Assembly: GCA_003864495.1 (NCBI GenBank)
Contig: ML133365.1
Span: 4,161,856 to 4,225,855, forward strand
Reading direction: 5' to 3'
From: Nemopilema nomurai
Taxonomy: Eukaryota > Cnidaria > Scyphozoa > Rhizostomeae > Rhizostomatidae
DNA: 64,000 nt
This document shows, piece after piece, positions 21,401 to 34,132 of the stretch. A program made the translations under genes and the position numbers. The notes under the pieces are model-generated. The model was not told the origin of the DNA. It searched no databases and worked only from the letters and a program-made list of their open reading frames with translations. The first letter of the stretch is position 1. Every line of letters begins with the position of its first letter.

Positions 21401-24400
21401 CTCACGGTTTTTGATGCGATTGTATGAAATTGTTTCTTAACAAGCTGGTCAACAACATCTTCGTTATCAAACTCCACAAAGCAGAATCCTGAAAACAACA
21501 AGAAGTTAAATAAAGAGGCAAAAATACACAGTCAAAATGCCTTAAAAAGGTAAATGGCACAGATGATATCTGGTTCAAAATGAAACCTGGTTCATTCTAG
21601 CACTGGAATCTGGCATTGACTGGTTCATCAGGTTTATGAAAAAATTCCACCAAAAGGTGCTTTCTTGAATGTTTTCTGATCCATCTGCGTAGATGCATCG
21701 CCGAAAGTTAATAGGACATTCTAAATTTTGAACATGGGTTGATAATTTGCAGAATTTACTAAGCTTTTTACAACACCAACCATACCTCGTTTTTTGTCTG
21801 AATCTCTTTCGCGTAGGGTTTCAACCTGAACAACCTAGTGGAAGACAGGAAATAATTAGGCTTACAAACAGCAAAGTCTTACTCCTTTCCTAAGAAAAAG
21901 GCTCTCTTACTGAAGTAATTCCTTGGAAATCAATCAGACAATCGTGGACTCTGATTTTAATATTATAGTCTGACCAACTCATAAAGGTTAACCTTCTCAT
22001 AATTCGGATTTGGTATATTGTACAATGCTGGACAAATAATTTTGACTGAGCTAACAAAATCTAACCAAACAATAGCTTGGGTGGAAACAAGCTGGTAAAT
22101 TAAAGAGCTACAAAAGAAAGGAGCGCTTTTATAAACTAACAAGCTTTACAGTAAATGTCAGTTGGTAGACATATAAGTAGCATAACTAGTATAGATGTGC
22201 ATATATGTCTACGGCATGAAGAATGCAAATTCCAAATTTGCTCCCTTTGAGTTTTGAGCCTGATGCAATCACATGTATCAGACCAAGTGCAGGTGAAAAC
22301 AAGCTGTCAACAAACCTCTGCGAATTGGCTGAAATAATCTCTTATGGCCTCTTCTGTGGTCTCTTGCTTCAACCCACCAACAAATATTTTCTTAGTGCGG
22401 ATAGCTCCAAGCTACAAAACAATCAAAAGTGTGATTCATAAAATCAAACTTGAAGGATGTATACATCCAAAATGTTGACTTTTAATAAATAACATACCAT
22501 GGAAAAGATGAATACAGCTAAAAAAGCTTCAGCCCAAATTCAATAACATGATCCTTCAAAGAAAGAAACAGCCTCAACTATCAACATACCTTGATTTGCT
22601 TTTCTGCTCTTTTGGGGTCTATCTGTTAAAAAAATTCATACATTGCATGTAGCATGACTATGTAGCAGTAACTTCAGAGAAAAAGTTGCATTTATGTTAT
22701 TCAATATGAAAAGAAATTGATCTAAAAATTATAATCTCTCAAACAAACAAGTGAGATTTAAGGCGCGCGATCACATACATGCGCCTTGGCATGCTCCTGT
22801 TGTTGCCCAGGCACGCAATAAATCACACACCTGGTTTATAAGCACCCTTTAGTTTGAGCACACACCCACTAAAATACTAACAGAGAGGCCTGATAGGTGT
22901 GACCACATGAAGAAATATTTGTGCTTTGCGAATCTGCTATATATATATATATATATACTAAAAACAACTTGGTTTTTTATTGAGCATCTATTTAATATTT
23001 CAAAAAACTTTTAAGATAGGAGCTATTGAATATACCTATATATTATAATTCATGCAAAGGACAAAATGAGATATTGTATTTGGTGGCATATGCTACCTAT
23101 GCACCTACCTTTTTTCCATCTAGTATATGAGGTCCATTTTGCAGAATCTGACGGAAACAAATAGAAGCTTAAATTTCTTCTATAAAGCCTCAATAAAGGA
23201 ATCCAAAAAGAAATATGTGCTTTCATTCACTTGTGGTTTAGAAATTGATAAAAGCGATATTGAACCAAAATATACTTGCAACTTAGTAAGTAATTTTAAG
23301 AGCAAATCTTTGTGAATCTGCTTCAACTATACAGGAGGGTGATGCACTTATGAATCAGGCTAACAAAGTCTAAAAAGCCACTTCTAGTTTCTGTCCACTG
23401 CACATTCAAAAGCCACACAAATTTTTTAAATGCACAGATGTCTTATTCTACTATTTGAAAACAAAACCTTTGTTGCAATCCAATCAAATACAATCCACAA
23501 GTGGGAGGTTTGTATTGTCAAACAATCGGACATAATTCTGGCTTTACTAACTTGCTAATGTTGATTATTATATCTATATATTATACATACATATAACATG
23601 AACACAGTGGCAATGTACAAAACTAAATTATACATATAGAAAACAAACAAACTTTTTCTGCTGATGCTTCCTCCTTGAACTTAACAAAACCAAAGCCCCT
23701 GCAAAGAAGCAAAAGTTTTTAAAATCAGTGCTTTAAAAAGAATATCTGAAAACATGTTGCCCAGATCTCCAAGTCTCCAGATATCTTCAACACTTGATAA
23801 ATCTTGCCTATGTTGAACAACAAAATATTGATCAACTAACAATTAAAAAGTAATCAACTGACCTCATCCTTAGAGTGTGTTTGTCATATTTCAACTCTAC
23901 TTTGTCCACCTCTCCACCATGTTTTTCCATATAAGCCTTCAGAGATTCTACAAAGTAATACCATAAAAGTTGGGTTTATTTTGCATCCATTTTTATGCCA
24001 ACATTTACCATATAAATGTTAATACTAAAAGGTATATAAAGGTTAAGGTATTGTCAACAATCTTCAGTCTTAAAGTGACAAAACCGTGGTTAGATAGTAG
24101 AGTTTATTGTGCTTGTACTATGATTGAACCATGTAAGTACCGCTTGTAAACCAAATTTGAGCAGCAGAAAAATTCATATAATATACCTACCTTCTGTTGT
24201 ATCTCCACTTATTCCACCAACGAAAAGTTTTCTAAAAAACAATAATAATAATAGCAATAATAAGGTGAAAGCATGACTTCAAACAAATATATATATGTAA
24301 TTTATTTTAATTGACAAAAACCAGAATGGGATGTCAAATGAAAAAAACAGTATTCTTAAATTGTTCCTGATACCATGTAACATTCTGAATGCTCTTAGAT

Positions 24401-25211
24401 ACAACTGATGTTTAAGATGCTTTAGATAGAAAAATTTAAAGTAAAAAATAGAAAAAGTAAAAATTTCATTGGATTCAGGCTCATTCAAAAAAGTTTATCA
24501 GCATCTATCCGACCACTTTGATGTCATCCCTTCCAAAACAAATATTTATTAATGGACAGGTGAATTTTCATTGGAATAGCTGTTTCCATATTTACTTGCT
24601 CCCATCAAACCACCTGTAGAAGCTGTAAAATTGTTTTTCTTTCAGGTAAATAACTACTGAAATCATCCTTATGAAATGGTTGATGACGCCCACCAGAAAA
24701 GGTTGAGATAAACGAGGAGATTCGCATCTTATTTTTCTGCAACCTTTTCATTTTAAGTCTTCAGATATGTTGAAACACAAGAATGGGGCAATTACAGCTG
24801 GGCATAAGAAAGTCAAGTTCCTTGATACAGGTTCTTTTGCTGGTTTTTTTAAAGAAACCTACAAACTTCATGCTTCTCGACCAAATGCTACTCAATTTCT
24901 CATGACCACTTAAGTGCCTCTTTACTTACTTTTTGCAAATAAATTATATTATGGTTGATTTTAGAACATCTTGGAGTAGCAACCAAAATGGAGACTAGAG
25001 AAGCCACCAAAATCATAAAAACCAATGTTGATTGATACTCCTATTGATAAAGACAAAAAGGAATAAATATGGCCTAAGTAGAGTTGACTGCTTCTGTCAA
25101 GAAATTAGGAGTTATTGCGCGTAAATGTACTCGGCTTTTTACATACCCAATATCTTCATCTTCTTCTGCTTGCGTTGTTTGTGGGTCATCTACAACATCA
25201 TGTTCTGCCAT
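18461..25211 (-). CDS. hnRNP A/B/D-type RNA-binding protein (two RRMs, Gly/Tyr-rich tail)
   Basis: Twelve minus-strand exons join in phase: 25211-25147, 24231-24191, 23947-23863, 23698-23653, 23147-23109, 22622-22590, 22411-22316, 21834-21786, 21488-21406, 21023-20954, 19909-19694 and 18540-18461, encoding about 300 residues. RRM1 (residues 23-100) has RNP2 KLFVGGIS and RNP1 RGFGFVKF. RRM2 (from about 110) has RNP2 KIFVGGLK and RNP1 RGFCFVEF. The linker IDPKRAEKQIK is diagnostic of the HNRNPAB/HNRNPD/HNRNPDL group. The tail (about 203-300) is rich in GGRGRGRG and SYGY/GYGG repeats and ends NSFHPYSR; such tails carry methylated RGG boxes and the nuclear-import signal. Known members bind AU-rich or telomeric sequences and act in mRNA splicing, stability and transport, in the nucleus and the cytoplasm. 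The intron at 19910-20953 carries a strongly strand-asymmetric minisatellite. I cannot choose between HNRNPAB, HNRNPD and insect Squid-like orthology. Confidence 0.92.
20370..20740. repeat. C-rich/G-rich minisatellite in hnRNP intron
   Basis: About twelve imperfect copies of a unit of roughly 28-32 bp, alternating acacccgcctcttcccc and acacccgcatcctcccc types separated by ccctcccccaat or ccctccctccat. The plus strand is almost all pyrimidine plus A, so the minus (transcribed-sense) strand is G-rich. Long open frames on both strands here, up to about 180 residues, are repeat artefacts. Confidence 0.92.
22755..22860. repeat. GC-rich motif resembling one end of the 48.5-kb inverted-repeat element
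   Basis: The stretch aaggcgcgcgatcacat followed by gcgccttggcatgctcc resembles the aaggcgtgcgatcgcac...caccttggtacaccc part of the element at 48476-49347. It sits in the hnRNP intron between the exons at 23147-23109 and 22622-22590. It may be a decayed relative; no ends or target duplication were found. Confidence 0.35.
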
Positions 25212-26459
25212 TATTAAACTAAAAGGTTCAGCGCCTGCAAAACAATTTCTGTATTTCGTCTTACGTCGCACTTAGCATAGAAACGTGGAAATGTTCCGAA
25301 GCGAGACCATCATTTGAGCATGACCACGTGACTGTAAAGATGTATCCTCATTGGTGCGCCAGCGTGTTCAGGCAGCAACAACAACGCTTCAGATAAAAGT
25401 TGCAGCTAAATGCCGCGAAGCAGGCAATAACTGAACAAAGTTCCTAGCATAGAAAGGTACCTCTCTTCTTAACTTGAGTTTTCTTGCTGTAAAATAAAGG
25501 TTGTGAAAATAAAACAGCTTACTTAATTTGTTATGGAAAGCTTAGCATCATGTGCAATGTAGTCTCTTGTTGCTTATGAATGCATATTGTCGGCCTTGCA
25601 AGCTTGATACTGAAACTTTATTTCTTTTCGTTGGGGCAACACCAAAGCCCAATTCCCAAAGCCCAAAACACCAAGACTAAAGTCATACTAGAGTCCATTT
25701 GGAGGGCTTGCAACCAACAACTTGATATTTAAGCAACGGCTCAGAATCTGTGTCCTATCATCTCAAGGTGATCCCAGCAAAACATTCCAGAGTTTTTCTT
25801 TCCTTCATATTTTATGACCATCATGACATCTCACATAACAAATTTGGAAGTAAGATAATTTAACAATATCCAATCCTTTTTTAGCCTGATTATGTTTTCT
25901 TCATAACAATGCCAATCTGAAAACAAAACTTCTCATTTCAAGTTTTGCCCAGCAAACCTTTTTCATACCACAGAGCTTGCATATACAGTGCCATATGGAA
26001 AAGAGGGGATCAACAACTTTTGATGTCTTAAGCATTGAGCCTGTTAATCATGTCCAAAATTAAACACAACTCTTAAAAATTGTTTTATGATAACTTTGAA
26101 TATTACTCCAATCATTAAATTAAATTGTTTGCTAAAAATAAACCCCCAAGGGTTTTTGTATCCGGAACTGGAATATTTTCTTTTTGTTTAACTACACTGC
26201 AATTATTATTGCTTAAGCTATTTGAATTACAGCTTTTGAAAATTGCTATCATTCTGATTTTGCGTATCATCCTCTTAAAGCTCTCTCCGCAAATCAAAAA
26301 CATAAAAAATCCCCTAAGGAAGTTGCTTACCATTTAGGGTGCTCATTAGAAGCCACCTAATGTGCCTTTGCTGAAGGTAAAATGAGGGGTTAGTGATACT
26401 GCATAACTGCCGCAATTGATCATCATTTAATCAATTTTTACTATTCTAGGCTGAAGCTC
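25212..26459. promoter_or_regulatory. Head-to-head interval between hnRNP and SMIM20
   Basis: The hnRNP start (25211, minus) and the SMIM20 start (26460, plus) diverge. A polypyrimidine tract and AG (tattctag) end at 26450, just before the SMIM20 ATG, so SMIM20 probably has an upstream non-coding exon. A plausible donor (aaag/gtacct) lies near 25457. If so, the two transcription starts are only a few hundred bases apart and may share a bidirectional promoter. This is inference from splice signals only. Confidence 0.4.
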
Positions 26460-27491
26460 ATGGCCAAAAAAGACTTACTACTTTTTGGTGGTATATCCCT
26501 TGCCATTGGACTAGCATTACTGCCAATTTATGCATATCCCAAATTGAATCCAAATGGTTATAGTATGTATAATTCTTTCTCTTTTCTAATCAAAAGTACT
26601 TGCTTATAATGCTTATACAAAGATACAACATTTCTTTTCCAAAAACTTTATCTTACTGTTGATTCCAAAAGTTCTGAATAATAGTGATGCCTACCTGCAA
26701 AATGTTGAATCTTGATTAACACTTTCGCTTGGTCATCATAACATCACATGGATCTTTTGTGGATTAGACTTCCAGTTGAAAATATGCCTTCATTAGACTT
26801 TATGGAAAGTATGACCAATTTGAATAATGTTAATGGTAGTTTACACTACTCTAGAAGCAAAAAAGAAGATATCTTTGAATAAATCATTGATGCAGACCTA
26901 GTATGAAAGGGATTGTTATGGTATATGACACTACATAAACGGGAAAGGTTCACTGGTGTTATTTGAGTTATTTTTTTGTGCAGATAATATTCAAGAAAAA
27001 AATAGGGAAGGTTTAGACAGAGAAGCAATGCAGCCTGGAGGTATTTATGTATTAACACTGTGTGCCTAGGCCATCATATGTTCCATCATATGGCCATCAT
27101 TTAACTGTGTTCTTTCAATCATTGACATTGGCAGATGGTGGGGGTGGGGGTTGTGCTTGAAGAGTAATTGTCCATTAAAATAAAGCAATCTTTCACTTGA
27201 TATTTTGTTTACTTTCATGCAACTAGCTACATATTTTGACTGTTATCCTGATTAAATTTTGCTGTGAATGCTATTACAGTTTGGTATACTTGGTGAAAAT
27301 GAAACTTCATGTGATAAAAAAAGTTATTTTAGACATCAATACTCAACTGTAATCACCCTCTTGTCCTTTCGAACTCCCTTATTTACAAAGAGACAGCAAG
27401 TTAAAGCTTACCCCTTGTTCTTACAATTTTAGGTATGAAAATTTGGAATGACCCCTTCAGCAGAGGAAAAGACAATGCTGAAAAAGAATAG
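26460..27491 (+). CDS. SMIM20: SMIM20 (MITRAC7), mitochondrial cytochrome c oxidase assembly membrane protein
   Basis: Three plus-strand exons (26460-26562, 26984-27040, 27433-27491) encode 72 residues. The N-terminus MAKKDLLLFGGISLAIG leads into a single membrane helix ending LLPIYAYP. The C-terminal part reads REAMQPGGMKIWNDPFSRGK. This matches vertebrate SMIM20/MITRAC7, a small inner-membrane protein that stabilises newly made COX1 during complex IV assembly. In mammals the same precursor is described as the source of phoenixin peptides. Exon phases (1, 1) agree and each junction has GT-AG. Length is near the vertebrate 67-69. A polyadenylation signal aataaa is visible at 27728, about 240 bases after the stop. 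The residue after DPF is Ser, not the Gly needed for phoenixin amidation. Confidence 0.92.
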
Positions 27492-30069
27492 AATCTCAAC
27501 TCATTGCTAAGTCTAGATCAAGTATTGGGACATTGGTTAAAGCAACAGCGTGAGGTGAGAAATACTTTTCACAGGAAGTTTGAATGTTTGTATTGTGCTT
27601 CTTCTCAATATTGAGTAAACGGTACTTGGATGAAAAGCAAGTCCACACAATTCATGGCTACCCAGTAAAGGATCTAATAATTTCCTGCTCAGTAGAAGAC
27701 CTGGATCAAAACTGCTGCACCTTGCATAATAAAGCTCTAATGCATCATGTCTTTTTTGTTTTTAAGGAGAAAGAATTAGTTATTTCAACTGAAGATATAT
27801 GCTTAAGAAAAAGGACACCTTGATCTAGAAACTGTTCTGGAGATGGCATGGCAGCAGATTTTATTTATCCAATGTACAAGAGGATTTATAGAACTATACT
27901 TTGTTTGTATATGTGGTGCTCTTGTTTGTAGATATGAATGCTAGTTGTTAAACTAAGATTTGGATGAATAACTAGATAAAATTGATATGGAAATGAAAGG
28001 TATTGTGCTTTTGTCAAATTTTTTCAAACTCTTGCCAATATTTGTTTTTAAAATCACCCTATATAAACTGGAGATCAATTTTGTAAAGGGCAGCTTCAGC
28101 TTTTCTGAACAAGCTGTTTGAAACACTTTAAATAGTTACTACTTCATCACTGCTTATCAAAAAAGTTATTAAAAGTGCTACAAGAACATGTAATATCAGT
28201 GCTATTTTTTTCCAAAATACAATACAATAACTAACATATATACCAAGCTATATTTTTTGTGCTTTTTTATCCCTTTCTTCCCATTTATTTGATTCATTGG
28301 TGATTGGTTCATGAGTTTACCTTGAAGTATTCATTTGTTGACATTTAATATTTTCTAAGTTAAACTCCTTAATTGGATAGCAATATTTTCTGCATGAAGA
28401 CAGGAAGAACACAGTGTTGAATAAAACACATTTTTTTCTCTAAAACACTGTTCGGTTCTAAAACATTCTTCAAAGAGAATCCAGTGAATGATTTTAAAGT
28501 ATCATTGACTGTTAAGACTGGTCTAACAATACGTATACAGTTACATGATTGTTGTTGATAATCATTACAATGCAAAAATTTTCCTATTTAATCATATATA
28601 TCTTAAAATACACACAATCTAGATACAGGCATCTTTTCATGATTTTCATGATTAACATTAAAGGAAAAAAGTAGCTGTAGGAAAGATAAATCACAACACT
28701 CTCTTACCAAATTACTATACACTTCAAGTAAAAAATTATACAATTGATCCACAAACACATGCTCTAAAGAGAAAGTTGGTAATAAATATAGAGTTCTTCT
28801 TACTTTTCAGCTTGCTTTGCAATAATAAGTTTTGTTACGGTCATGTTAATCCAAGTAGACAATGATGAAACCATCCAAATTCATCATCAAATAATTCTGA
28901 GGCCTAAAAATTATACCTGGGCTTAGGATATAAACTTTCAAGAACACTGCTTTTGAGCACTTATCAAATCAATTAATCATCCCTAAGTTCCAGTCCTAAT
29001 AAATCAGACAAGACAACATTAGCCTGCTTGAATGGTTTGATTTTTACTAACAAAGTGTGTAGGGGGAAGCCTAATCAATTTTGAGACTTGCATGCAAATT
29101 TCAACTCTTTCTTAGTTGGTGTTTTGTTTGTATATGCTTTTTCTAAAGAAACAACAAAGAACCTATGTAAAGATTGTTCCTTTATAGGAATTCAGACTTA
29201 TACCAGAACAAAATGAATTCCTAAATGAAATTATCAAAATTTAATCATCACAAACAACTGAGAGATAGAATGATTTGTCTATTTGCATTGCAGACAGTAA
29301 TAATAATTTGGATAAAACATTAAATTACCACGGATGGTTACCTATAAAGGAGCCACCTGCATGTAGGTTCCTTGTAATTGAAGGTATGTTGTTTAAAAAG
29401 TTACAGTCCTAATTTTAGGGCTCTCAATGCTTGATTATGATACCAACTAGCTGCAGGTTCAACTATCTTTACCCAATAAAAGGTTTTCTGTGGTGCCTTG
29501 CAAAATATTATGCCCAGGCAAATAGTTCATAGATAGGGTTCTGCTGTGCAACCATTTTGGTATTCTTTGGCCATATTGCTTTGCAAAGCATACAACACAG
29601 AGTAATGCTGGTTTTAAACATACAAGCTTTGTTTATCTAATAAATACAGGTTTCAATACATATTCTTAGTTGATAAAATTTTGTAACCTTCTTAGTTCAG
29701 GAAAACATTGACCCATGAAGTTCTTCTAAACGATGCACATGGTCAGCATTATTTTCCTAAGTTTAAGGAAAAGTTGAACTTGAACAAAAATTGAATAGAA
29801 CAAATAGTTTCCCAGCTTGTAATTTTTACAGAATTCACCATAAGACCAATTGAGAGATTAATGAAACAAGCATGCAGTAAAACGAAAAAAATTCTTTTGA
29901 TATACAAAGCATGTTTAGCTTTTGAAAAGAATCAAACAAAGCTTTAAAAAACAAACAATTTGAAGAAACTCAGTTATGTTTAAAGGGTACAACAATTGAA
30001 TGAAACAACTGTTTTAACGCTTACTTTAATTAATTGCTTCTTTAAAAAGTAGACCTACAGCCAACTCAC
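27492..30069. other. Convergent 3' region between SMIM20 and RNF181
   Basis: It contains the SMIM20 3' UTR and, on the minus strand, presumably the last coding exon and 3' UTR of RNF181. I could not place that exon. One weak candidate on the minus strand near 28800-28820 would read QAEK after a poor acceptor. Otherwise it is AT-rich sequence with no supported gene. Confidence 0.45.
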
Positions 30070-32735
30070 CCTTTCAACTTCTTTTCTATACTCTTCATAT
30101 GCTGCATTATCTGTTGGAAACTCTCGCCTACAAACAGGACATGAGTTGGTCTGCAAAAAAATATTTTCAAAATCAGACCAAGCAATAAACATGGGTAGCA
30201 ATGGAATGTGTTTTCAAAACAGCCATAGAACACTCAATTTTTCAAATTCTCAAGAACCAAATTAAGGAAAATGCAGGAAAAACTACCAAATGTACCAAAT
30301 GCAGGCAAGAACCAAATGCAGGAAAAACTAGGATACCAAGTAAGATTTCTAGCCATTTTTTCAAATGCTACTTTTAGTCAAGGCTAAGCTTATAGTGAGA
30401 TTGCTATATTTCAAGCTTGAAATTGTTTGTTTCAACTTTATTTTTGCAAAAACTTTATGTGTTTTTCAATGAAAAATTTTACCGTACTTTACTAATTGGG
30501 CAAATTAGCCTAACTGTAAGCTTTCTTAATTGACAAATTGCATGTCAACATTGAAGTGATTCTGGGTGATAAAACTCTTTTGGCAAGTAACATTCATTCT
30601 AGATTTTGATAACACTCAAAGTCATAAGGAGCTTTAAATGTTTATACCTTTTTTAGCCAAGGAATAATACAGTCACTATGGTAGCAGTGGTTGCATGGCA
30701 GGTTCTTTCCCATCTCGTCTTCCTAAGGATAAAAGTGTTAAGAAGACAGCTGAGGTCAACAATTATTGTTTTTGTCTTTTGTCAGAGAGTGAAGTGTAGG
30801 TAACATCACAAAGCCACTTACTGAACCTGCATGATAATTGTTTGGCTTTTCAGTGAATATGTTTTTCATATAAACCCTTGCAACTTTAAATATGCTGGAG
30901 GTAAATAATCGACAAAATGACAATGAGTTAAGGGAAGATTATTGTTCAATTATGGAACAAATTTGACATAAACATCCATGAAAATAGCACACCAATGTGT
31001 CAACACCTCAGTGAAAGTGTTAAACTGAATCATAAACCAAAAAAGGTCATCTATCAATGGGGCTCTATCAGTGGGGCTTCTAAGAAAAAGAAGAGAGAAG
31101 AGGCCCCCTTGCAAAACAAAAGTAATATTTTTGCTCCCACTGTTTACATAGTTGGTTACAGAGCTTTAATAAGCAAGCCTGGGGTGCCAATCCAATTATT
31201 CCACAAATTCATTATGTCATATTCCACAAATTCATTCAGGGTACTGAGACCTAAAGTATTTAATTCATAAATATCAACAAGGGCAAGGAAGAACAAGAGA
31301 GAGTTGTTTGAAGTTTATTCACATCTTAAGGTGTTATTATTTATTTGAGATTGTTTTAGTTACAAAAAGTGGTTTTAAACATACTTACAGTGAATTCAAC
31401 CAAACAAATGGGGCACTTTTCTAGAAGGCAAAGAAGATTAATCTTTCCATTTCAATAATCACACTATAGAATACTTCAAATATCACATGGCTTGGTAAAA
31501 GCTGACTGCAAGTAGTGAAGAATTATATTGGCAATTTACAAGATAAAAAATGGTCTTCTGTCACAGCATACCTCCAATGGTCATTGCAGTTGGCAGATTA
31601 GAGATAAACTCTCTTGATGCTGGGGGTGTAGTCAGATGTTCAGTGAGCATTCTAAGGAACAAAAAGTATATTTCACACATGTAATCTCAAATTTATCTCA
31701 GTGTTAGATTTCAATCTTGTCTATAAACCTATGGGCTTTTAGCTTAAAGCCAATGTAAATAAAAATCTTCAGCTGCAGTTGATTAAGCCAGATTGTTAAA
31801 ATTAATTAAAAACTATATATGGCTTTGAAAGGCCCTTTGAAAAGAACATATTTCAATGATTTGAAAAATGACTTCAAGTAGTGACTGTTCTATAACTGAG
31901 TGAGAAATGCTTTTGTCAATCCACCTAAATTCTAGATGCTTCCTCTTGCATACAATTGAATTGAAACAATTTTAAATTGAGACCTTTTTACGTTTCAGTA
32001 GAATAGCTAGAGTAAATGCCTTTGCCTACTACCAACCAAAGACCAGTTCCTTTTGCTCAAAAACTTCCTTCGCCTTTAAATGTTGACACTGACTTATTGA
32101 GGCATAAGGGTGAATTAAGATTCTGATAGGATTCTGGCATCTGGTTTCTGATACGATAGCTAACAGATTAATCTCACATTTCCTAAACACTAAACAAAAA
32201 TATCAGGGAAGACAATTAGAATGTGATAAAAGGCTCCTACTCTTCAATTGGCAGCTCAAGCTGGACATTTTGCTCTCGCAGCACCCTAAAAACATTTCAA
32301 TTTAAGTAAAGCAATCTATAGGAGATTTCAAGTGTCAAACGCTCAAAATCTTCGCATAACAAACTTGTAAAATGCTTAATCATTATCATTTGCCATCAAC
32401 AACTTGGAATCACAATTAAGGTATATCTCTATTTTCTACAGCACTAGATAGAAAAAAGAAAACACAGTGGTAGTAGAATGGAAGGGAGAGGAAAACCTTT
32501 CGTGTTATCAGGAATTGCCATCATACTGATCGTAACAGTTACAACTCATCGTACTAAATTGGAAAGGAACAACTAAGCAGCCTCGGAACTCAATTCAGCG
32601 ATGGAAGATTTCTACATCGATAAAAAAACTTAGAGTTAACCTTCGCAGTATTCTTGCCAATTCGAGAAGAAAGTTCATCCGTTCATCGTCCTCTGTGAAG
32701 CTGTCAGAGCTGTGTTCTTCATAATACGACGCCAT
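30070..32735 (-). CDS. RNF181: RNF181, RING-H2 E3 ubiquitin ligase (last exon not located)
   Basis: Six minus-strand exons join in phase: 32735-32641, 32285-32241, 31651-31572, 31420-31389, 30722-30648 and 30150-30070, giving 136 residues before the final donor (agg/gtgagt). The N-terminus [20 protein letters not shown] and the following LLELARIL match the vertebrate protein. The RING-H2 finger is spread over three exons: [26 protein letters not shown] and [15 protein letters not shown]. All eight zinc ligands (C3H2C3) are present, as are the Pro and Trp that contact the E2 enzyme. The family transfers ubiquitin from an E2 to substrates in the cytosol. The vertebrate protein continues about 20 residues beyond [10 protein letters not shown]; that terminal exon must lie between 28.0 and 30.0 kb. 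Confidence 0.93.
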
Positions 32736-34132
32736 GGCAGCCTACCAACAGCCAACTACCGCTTTTGTTGAGTCGTTTTAAGATCACAACAACAACAGCA
32801 ACAGAGTCGTGCTGACTCAGCCTTTCCACACGTCTCGAAATTTCCTTTTTGCGTGGACACTGGTTGTTTACATGACGTTAATTGCGAAACTTTTTCGGCA
32901 AGAAATGTTACTAGCATAACGGCAATCATTTAGAATTACGTATAATTTGGTGAAGCTGAGTAAGATCTTCTAGTTGGGAAAATTCAAACAAATGGATTAC
33001 ACCTTATTAGCTTTATCGTGATATCCAGGCTCTCTATTGTTTGGAATTTCGCATAATTCAGCAAGCATTTCTAGGCTGCTTTTAACCATCTGCGGATCAA
33101 AGATACTATTTATCAGGTTCTGAAGTACTTTTTAATGTGTAAGTATAGAAGAACGACACATGAAACAATTAAAACATTTCAAAAATTGTAAACATGAGTT
33201 GCTTATGAAAAGAGTGGATGCTTGTAAAGCTCTGTTAAAAACAATTTTAAAATGATTGAATTGGTGTTTTTCTAAATTTCAAAATCTAAAAAGATATCTT
33301 TGGCAATATTGTTCATGTGGTAACTTTTCTGTGGTAAATTAGCTTGCCAGTCTGTGAATCACATTACAAATGTATTACGGCGATTGAAAATGCCATTTTA
33401 AATCATAAGATGTATCATGCTTGAGAATACACGAATCTGTCAACTGAGAAAAATCAAATAAGCCAGAACAGATGCCACTGATCAAAATCTCTTTGTGACA
33501 AACAGCTAAAAATTAATACCACAATTTTCAATACCCCATCCACGCTAAAAGATATCAGTTGTTTTCAAATAATTCGTTCTCGCTAGATGGAAACTAAATA
33601 AATCGCCGTCAACTTACATTGTCAGGAAATGAACGATTACTTTATATTTAAAATAAGCCTTGCAAAATTGGAATACAAGCTACTTTAAAAAGTCGCTTTA
33701 AAATTTATCAGATTTAAGCTAATTTTCACATAAGATTGATTCAAAAATAGAAAACGTATGAAACGACGAAAATAGATTGGCTTTTGAAGAGTCACATGAC
33801 AGCAATCGATAGCTATAATTCTTATTGAATGGCTCCATTATTGTTTCAAGCCAAATAATGTCATTTGAGTGCAATATTAACTGTGCGTGCATTTTGATAT
33901 TATAATGACAAATATTGTATTCAACTAGCTTAAGTAAATTTAGCTGGAAATTTAATCACTTCTATTGCAAAATTTAAAAGTGTAAATAATTTTAACAGAG
34001 ACATAAAGATTACGCCGTTTTTTAATAGAAAGATCCAAGGCTGAGATATTCTATGATCTAGCTACTTTAATAGCATCAAACATTGGCTAAAATATAAGAA
34101 AAGCAACTAATGTGATACTAGAGAGCCAGTAA
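32736..34132. other. RNF181 promoter side and AT-rich intergenic DNA
   Basis: The bases just above 32735 are the presumed RNF181 5' UTR and promoter (slightly CpG-enriched around 32750-32900). From 33.0 to 34.1 kb the sequence is AT-rich and shows no open frame or repeat worth calling; part is probably the 3' UTR of the minus-strand gene that ends at 34133. Confidence 0.5.
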
